From positions 15,989 through 79,988 of the forward strand of contig DASSAK010000067.1 of the NCBI GenBank assembly GCA_035685445.1: a stretch of 64,000 nt of DNA. The letters are read 5' to 3'. Origin of the DNA: DRGT01 sp035685445 (GTDB lineage Archaea; Thermoproteota; Nitrososphaeria; Nitrososphaerales; Nitrosopumilaceae). Numbering within the stretch: the first letter of the stretch is position 1; every line of letters begins with the position of its first letter. Of the stretch, positions 59,880-64,000 are shown in pieces. The notes beneath the pieces were generated by a model. That model saw only the letters and a program-made list of their open reading frames with translations. It was not told the origin of the DNA and made no database searches. Made by a program: the position numbers and the translations under genes.

Positions 59880-59993
59880 TTAGCCAAATGGCCTATCTCT
59901 CATCTTGTGACAATCACAAATGCAGCCTTTTTTGCATTTCATTCTTTTACAATCGGAACAGATTTTCTTATTCCAATATGGAGCAGTATTCAC
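59880..59993 (-). CDS. 37-residue Cys-rich microprotein
   Basis: Starts with GTG and reads 'MNTAPYWNKKICSDC'. It has C12-x2-C15, C20, C24, C26 and C28, followed by H29, in a basic chain. An AT-rich TTCTTAATT stretch about 26 nt upstream could be a promoter. An internal ATG at residue 18 gives a shorter alternative. Metal binding is inferred; the GTG start makes this less certain than the other Cys-rich genes. Confidence 0.5.
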   Translation of the reverse strand: MNTAPYWNKKICSDCKRMKCKKGCICDCHKMRDRPFG

Positions 59994-60130
59994 AAATTTT
60001 CTAGATAAAACTACGAATTAAGAATTTTTTTTAGGATTGATCTTCATATATTTGATGCAAATAATTGAATTTTAGAATTTGTGTATTATATTTTTAAAAT
60101 CATTTTATACTATTACTCATCGGAAGTATC

Positions 60131-60358
60131 ATGGGAGAACTAGCTACAAATGAAGAAATTACCATGGGTGAGAATGATTGGGGAATGATTTCAAAAAACC
60201 CTCCAATGTTTGAGACGGGAGTTGACAATGCAGTAATTGAAGTTATTGATACTGACAACAAGCTTCATAAAATCACATTCAAAAAAGGCGGAGTTCTAAA
60301 TCTTGGACGAGAAGGAAAAACACTATACCTTGCCTGGGATGATGCTGACACTATGTAA
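60131..60358 (+). CDS. Small conserved hypothetical protein, 75 aa
   Basis: Acidic, beta-rich protein without cysteines or membrane segment. 'NAVIEVIDTDNKLHKITF' and 'GREGKTLYLAWDDADTM' suggest a small beta-barrel. TTTTATAC at 60103-60110 is about 25 nt before the ATG, a strong leaderless promoter. Function unknown; probably real because of the clean promoter. Confidence 0.65.
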   Translation: MGELATNEEITMGENDWGMISKNPPMFETGVDNAVIEVIDTDNKLHKITFKKGGVLNLGREGKTLYLAWDDADTM

Positions 60359-60367
60359 TTTTTGGAA

Positions 60368-60598
60368 TTACATCAAACGCGTTCCGCATCTTGAACAGTA
60401 ATTTCCATCAGATGCGAGCCCACAAGTGTAACACACACGGTTCTGTGTAACTCGTGATTTTGGTTTTAAAAATTTTAAAAATGGTAGAAAAATTATTGGT
60501 AAAAAGAAAAAGTAGATCCCAATGCTCCACAAAAATGCTGAAACCCCAACCGCAATAACAACAATAAGAATAGTTAATGGCCATCCTCTCAATATCAT
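60368..60598 (-). CDS. Two-helix membrane protein with C-terminal zinc ribbon
   Basis: 76 residues: two hydrophobic segments (about 7-24 and 27-43) followed by a zinc ribbon 'CYTCGLASDGNYCSRCG'. The ATGA start overlaps the stop codon of the L-2-hydroxyglutarate oxidase-like gene, so it is translated with it. It may be a membrane anchor or regulator for that enzyme or an unrelated passenger. Confidence 0.75.
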   Translation of the reverse strand: MILRGWPLTILIVVIAVGVSAFLWSIGIYFFFLPIIFLPFLKFLKPKSRVTQNRVCYTCGLASDGNYCSRCGTRLM

Positions 60599-61881
60599 GC
60601 TTGGTCAATCACATTATCATAGTTCCAAATTGATTTTTTTTTCTTTAATGCATAATCTAGAAATCCTCTTTCTTGTAATTTTTTCACAATAAACGCCGAA
60701 TATGCAGGTGCTCCTGTGGCCCCAGGTGAATTATAATTAAGTATATGAAACGAATTATCATTTTCAAGTTCCATTACATCTAAGAGAAATTTTCCTTTTG
60801 GAGTAATTACAGGAGAACGTACTCCTGCAGTTCCCCTTTTTGAAAAATATTCAGGCCGTACTTTTGGAATAAATTTCTGAACACGTTTTACCATTGCAGA
60901 TTTAGAGATAGAGCTCATCCATTCTTTTGAAACCATTTTCAAAAATTGTGAATCATATAATAGCTTTAATGCATTTCCAGTAACAATATCTTTTAATTTA
61001 GATATTGATGTGCCAACATCTCCAAGATATCCGTGGTATGTTTCTGGACTAGGTACAGGAACAGCATTTGGGCCAATTTCAGTTTCACCATCTGCCTTTT
61101 TAATCCAATGAGGATCCAAGAATGGATATCCTTTGAATTCAGCTACAGTGTAGATGGTAGATTTTACCAAATCTCGATATTGTGGATCTGCAATCCAATA
61201 CTCTCCGCGAAAGTGTAAATCAGAATATTCTCTTGCAAGCCCCATCTCCTGTGCAATATCAAGTGAATTTCCACCAGCACAGTTGATAACAAAATTGCTT
61301 GAAATTTTTGAATTATTAGTTAAGATAATCGTATTTTTTTTAATTGATTTTACATTATGGTTTAAAAGAAACTTTGTGCCATTTTCTTCAGAGTAATTTC
61401 TAATTTCCCTTGTAAATGCGCCAAAATCAGTTGCTACTTCTCTTTTACAAAAAACTCCTGAATGGCATTTTACATTTGGTTCTCTTTTTGAAATTTCTTT
61501 TCCGTCCAATAGTTCCAAATCTTCTTTTGGAATTCCATTAATTTCCCCCCATTTCATAAATTCCTCAAGACTTTGATATTGCTCATCATTAAACCCAATC
61601 TCATAAACACCAGTTTTTTTCCATGGAACATTGCATTGTTTTGCCATCTCTTCCCACATTTGATATGATATGATTGCAGATTTTGCCAAGACTCCTTTAG
61701 TCTCAGGATTTAGGTAAAATGGAGAATGCACCACAGCAGTATTTCGACTGCTTGCATGCATTGCTACATCATTTTCCTTTTCAACCACACAGATTTCTAG
61801 GTCATATAACGTAGAAAGCCAATAAGAGATACTGGTACCAAGTATCCCTCCACCAATTACAACAATATCATATTTCGTCAT
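60595..61881 (-). CDS. lhgO: L-2-hydroxyglutarate oxidase/dehydrogenase-like FAD protein
   Basis: FAD-dependent oxidoreductase of the L2HGDH/LhgO family. Dinucleotide loop 'DIVVIGGGILGTSISYWL' at the N-terminus; family segments 'NTAVVHSPFYLNPETKGVL', 'HFRGEYW' and 'PFLDPHWIKKADG' with 'GPNAVPVPSPETYHG'. 428 aa is normal. It would repair L-2-hydroxyglutarate to 2-oxoglutarate, passing electrons to O2 or a quinone. Confidence 0.9.
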   Translation of the reverse strand: MTKYDIVVIGGGILGTSISYWLSTLYDLEICVVEKENDVAMHASSRNTAVVHSPFYLNPETKGVLAKSAIISYQMWEEMAKQCNVPWKKTGVYEIGFNDEQYQSLEEFMKWGEINGIPKEDLELLDGKEISKREPNVKCHSGVFCKREVATDFGAFTREIRNYSEENGTKFLLNHNVKSIKKNTIILTNNSKISSNFVINCAGGNSLDIAQEMGLAREYSDLHFRGEYWIADPQYRDLVKSTIYTVAEFKGYPFLDPHWIKKADGETEIGPNAVPVPSPETYHGYLGDVGTSISKLKDIVTGNALKLLYDSQFLKMVSKEWMSSISKSAMVKRVQKFIPKVRPEYFSKRGTAGVRSPVITPKGKFLLDVMELENDNSFHILNYNSPGATGAPAYSAFIVKKLQERGFLDYALKKKKSIWNYDNVIDQA

Positions 61882-61937
61882 AAGGAAAAACTAACTTTTA
61901 GCCATTAAATGATTGTGATCGATCCCAGTATAGAAAA

Positions 61938-62939
61938 TCATGGTTTGAATAACAAAAAGCCAAGAAGGACACTTAATCCTATGAAAAGAGATATTGTGAA
62001 AATCAAATAGTGTTGAGCCTTTTCTTTTTCATAAAACTTTCTTGGAGAAATTCCTTCAATAAAAAACACAGACATTGTTCCCAAAATAAGTCCAATAATA
62101 TTTGCCGCAGTAAGTGTCAACGCACTAGAAAAAATTTCAAAATCCCATAAAGCAATACCAATTCCTGAAACTGCTGCTGGCGGAACCAGAGCTGCTGCTA
62201 TTGCTACACCTACAAGAATTCCAGGGATGTCAGTTGTCATGGCAATACCACCGGCAAAACCAAGAGCAATTGCAACTGCCAAAAATATTGGAGATACTTC
62301 AGTTCTTAACAAAATTTCTTCGGTCAAAGGTAGATCAGTATATTGAAGTGAGATGGCAGTTATGATAGCGCCTGTAGCAATTATTGCAGTTATTAAAATT
62401 AATCCTGAAATTGTTGCCTTGTATACTTTTTCTGGTTTTGCCACTGTCACATTAAATGAAAATGCAGTTAGTGGTCCAAGAAGAGGAGAGATTAGCATTG
62501 CTCCGATTACTAGAGTGGCGTTGTTTGCAAAAAGTCCAACAGTTGCAACACCTGCAGCAATAATTACCATGAAAAGGAGATTTTTGTTAAATTCTACATT
62601 TGGTTCAACAAGAGCTTGAAATTCCTCTGTAAGTTTTTTCTTTTCAACTTTTTTGGGTTTAGCTTTTTCTTCTTCTTCCAATTTGTTCAAATAATCAGAT
62701 AGAGTAGCCTCTATTGTCTGGCTTGTAATGAGTACTTCTTTTTGTCGAGTATCTACTAATTTGTTTAATTGATTAACGAGTTCAGTTGCTAGAACATCCA
62801 GACAAATAGCTGTATATCGTAAAAGTTTAGAATTATCATACATTATCAAATCTACATGATATGGAACTTTGAATTTTTTGAGAACATATTCAATGTTTTC
62901 TGATCGTTGTTCATGACAGGTTATTTCGATCTTTTTCAT
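61938..62939 (-). CDS. DUF389-family membrane protein
   Basis: A cytoplasmic N-terminal domain (about 1-120) of ferredoxin-like look is followed by six or more hydrophobic segments with family motifs 'NATLVIGAMLISPLLGPLTA' and 'ALVPPAAVSGIGIALWDFEI'. DUF389 membrane proteins have no proven function. Length (333 aa) is typical. Start ATG. Confidence 0.9.
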   Translation of the reverse strand: MKKIEITCHEQRSENIEYVLKKFKVPYHVDLIMYDNSKLLRYTAICLDVLATELVNQLNKLVDTRQKEVLITSQTIEATLSDYLNKLEEEEKAKPKKVEKKKLTEEFQALVEPNVEFNKNLLFMVIIAAGVATVGLFANNATLVIGAMLISPLLGPLTAFSFNVTVAKPEKVYKATISGLILITAIIATGAIITAISLQYTDLPLTEEILLRTEVSPIFLAVAIALGFAGGIAMTTDIPGILVGVAIAAALVPPAAVSGIGIALWDFEIFSSALTLTAANIIGLILGTMSVFFIEGISPRKFYEKEKAQHYLIFTISLFIGLSVLLGFLLFKP

Positions 62940-63099
62940 GTTTCTCTCACTAAATTATTAGACAATAAATTCTTAGATGGGTTTTCCACGCGTAATTCAT
63001 TAAAAAATTGATTTTTGATTAAGAATCGATTTGTGGCAAAACTGGAAATTTTTCCAAAAGAACTCCTAAGTTAAAATCTAATTTGATGTTTTAGGTATT

Positions 63100-63387
63100 T
63101 TAATTATTCGTAGATTTTAGAGCATTATTTTCTAGGGTAGTAATTTTTTTTTCAAATGAGTTTAACTGCATCGAAAATCTTCTAACTTTTTGTAATTTTA
63201 CATGTCTTTCTTGTTGAATTTTTTTTATTGAGTTTACAGACAATTCTTCAAGCCCTGCTACAGAAACAGTACATCGTTGTAATTCTGATAGTGACGTTTG
63301 AAGATTCTTTACCAGTTTTTTATTTTTGCTGTTAGTAGAACGAATTATTTCTTTTATTTCTGATTTTACTTTTCTCTTTTTTTTCAT
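63100..63387 (-). CDS. Small coiled-coil protein, 95 aa
   Basis: Highly charged, fully helical; Lys-rich N-terminus ('KKKRKVKSEIKEIIRS') and a heptad pattern over residues about 20-90. A second ATG four codons after the first available ATG (63399) is used here as the start; the longer form is possible. Function unknown; DNA- or membrane-associated role cannot be judged. Confidence 0.55.
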   Translation of the reverse strand: MKKKRKVKSEIKEIIRSTNSKNKKLVKNLQTSLSELQRCTVSVAGLEELSVNSIKKIQQERHVKLQKVRRFSMQLNSFEKKITTLENNALKSTNN

Positions 63388-63581
63388 AATTCTTACCAAA
63401 AAAAACTTGGTTGCATGTTATTAGGTTTACTAAAACATAAAATGTCCTTTCGTTGTGAATAAATTTTTGAATGCAATAATATGAATAGTATAACAAAAGA
63501 AGTAAATTGGATTGTTATTAGAAGAATAGTGAATCTTGCAATCCCGATTTTTAATCAGAAAAAGAGGCTGGCGTTAGATTT

Positions 63582-63713
63582 TCAAAATCCTGCAGTTAAA
63601 ACAAATCCAAAAATCCCCATAGATAAAAGAAGTGTAGCACCAAGGGCAAAATTTTCATAGTTGAAATATTTTTGGTGTTTTGGAGACTGTAAAAATTGTA
63701 AAATTTGTTTCAT
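63582..63713 (-). CDS. 43-residue single-helix membrane microprotein
   Basis: Residues 1-20 are polar ('MKQILQFLQSPKHQKYFNYE'), residues 22-43 form one strongly hydrophobic helix ending at the stop codon. An ORF of 59 codons on the opposite strand covers part of this region but has no protein-like pattern. No promoter of ideal spacing is obvious. In the remaining 158 bp up to tRNA-Ser I see nothing. Confidence 0.5.
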   Translation of the reverse strand: MKQILQFLQSPKHQKYFNYENFALGATLLLSMGIFGFVLTAGF

Positions 63714-63874
63714 ATAATAAATTACTCAGCATATCATAATAGCAATAGTTTGTAAATTAGCTTATTATCATACTAATAGCTGATTTTATGTTTTGATTGG
63801 AATATGAATTAATAATCAATTAGAAAATTGTTTTTGCAAATTTGTGACAAATGGTTTTTAAACTAAATCAATGG

Positions 63875-63971
63875 CGCCGGGAGAGAGATTTGAACTCTCG
63901 TTCCCTTGCGAGAACGCGCTTTATGGTAATTATTTCCAGGCGCGCGCCCTACCAGGCTAGGCGATCCCGGC
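63875..63971 (-). tRNA. tRNA-Ser (anticodon GGA) with a 13-nt intron
   Basis: Minus-strand cloverleaf: acceptor GCCGGGA/TCCCGGC, discriminator G, CCA encoded at 63872-63874. The anticodon stem CGCGC/GCGCG encloses a 20-nt loop that leaves CTGGAAA (anticodon GGA, 63935-63937) after removal of 13 nt (63921-63933) at the canonical site between positions 37 and 38. A long variable arm (TTCTC-GCAA-GGGAA) marks a class II tRNA, and discriminator G fits serine. Part of the loop (TGG with CCA in the intron) could form the short helix needed for the splicing endonuclease. Confidence 0.92.
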
Positions 63972-64000
63972 ACAAGGCTTTCGACTAGTATTTCGGCAAA

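Noticed and set aside
63481..63660. Plus-strand ORF of 59 codons
   Set aside because: It overlaps the minus-strand membrane microprotein; its composition is not protein-like and it lacks a spaced promoter box, while the minus-strand product has a clear membrane helix.

Overview
The window is AT-rich archaeal chromosome, best explained as a marine ammonia-oxidising thaumarchaeon (Nitrosopumilus or Nitrosarchaeum-like, group I.1a). The case rests on archaeal information-processing genes (exosome Rrp4/Rrp41/Rrp42 with SBDS, eL43, eL18, uL13, uS9, uL16/L10e, RNA polymerase Rpo3, prefoldin beta, Pcc1, Nob1, a helicase-less XPF nuclease), CofE of F420 synthesis, a SufBDSU system, pathway genes of an autotroph, and many lineage-type small proteins. 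No rRNA, IS element, prophage or CRISPR array was seen. Gene starts are often leaderless: an AT-rich TATA-like box lies about 25-28 nt before the ATG, GTG or TTG. I used this to choose several starts and to support very short genes.

Layout. 0-4 kb: PAC2-family protein, Lys/Arg-repeat coiled-coil protein, PAP2 phosphatase, phosphoglycerate kinase. 4-13.6 kb (minus): sufB-sufD-sufS-sufU plus a zinc-ribbon protein, downstream of hemL-hemC-cobA-hemD and an aquaporin; Fe-S and tetrapyrrole assembly therefore sit side by side, but sufC, hemA and hemB are absent here. 13.7-20 kb (minus): an ABC-2 exporter pair followed by a 1453-residue secreted protein (NHL propeller, 13 HYR domains, RTX-like calcium repeats). 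20-28.6 kb: small conserved proteins, a DoxX-like membrane protein, two secreted proteins sharing a C-terminal repeat, a SIMPL protein, tRNA-Glu(CTC). 28.7-36.5 kb: stand-alone PLD-like domain, tRNA-splicing endonuclease subunit, L10e, tRNA-Gly(GCC), CPA2 antiporter, a compact locus with a candidate C/D-box sRNA and a 35-residue C2H2 protein, a coiled-coil protein, a membrane glycosyltransferase. 36.5-40.7 kb: ferredoxin/rhodanese cluster, NAD kinase, Nob1, XPF. 40.8-48.3 kb: exosome superoperon (minus) and the rpo3-L18e-L13-S9-nucleotidyltransferase operon (plus). 48.3-52 kb: two complete, distinct isopropylmalate-isomerase-type enzymes back to back. 52-64 kb: cofE, hypothetical genes, 2-oxoacid:ferredoxin oxidoreductase, 2-hydroxyacid dehydrogenase, L-2-hydroxyglutarate oxidase-like enzyme, DUF389 protein, and an intron-containing tRNA-Ser(GGA).

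Two themes stand out. First, there are at least seven very short genes (32-57 codons) for Cys-rich, probably zinc-binding microproteins, most with a leaderless promoter at the expected distance. Second, short modules recur in otherwise unrelated proteins: an 'IGxxGRL' module in a DoxX protein and a tail-anchored protein, and a tryptophan-rich repeat at the C-termini of two secreted proteins. These, the candidate sRNA/C2H2 locus with stacked inverted repeats, and the giant secreted protein beside its ABC-2 exporter are the least explained parts of the window.
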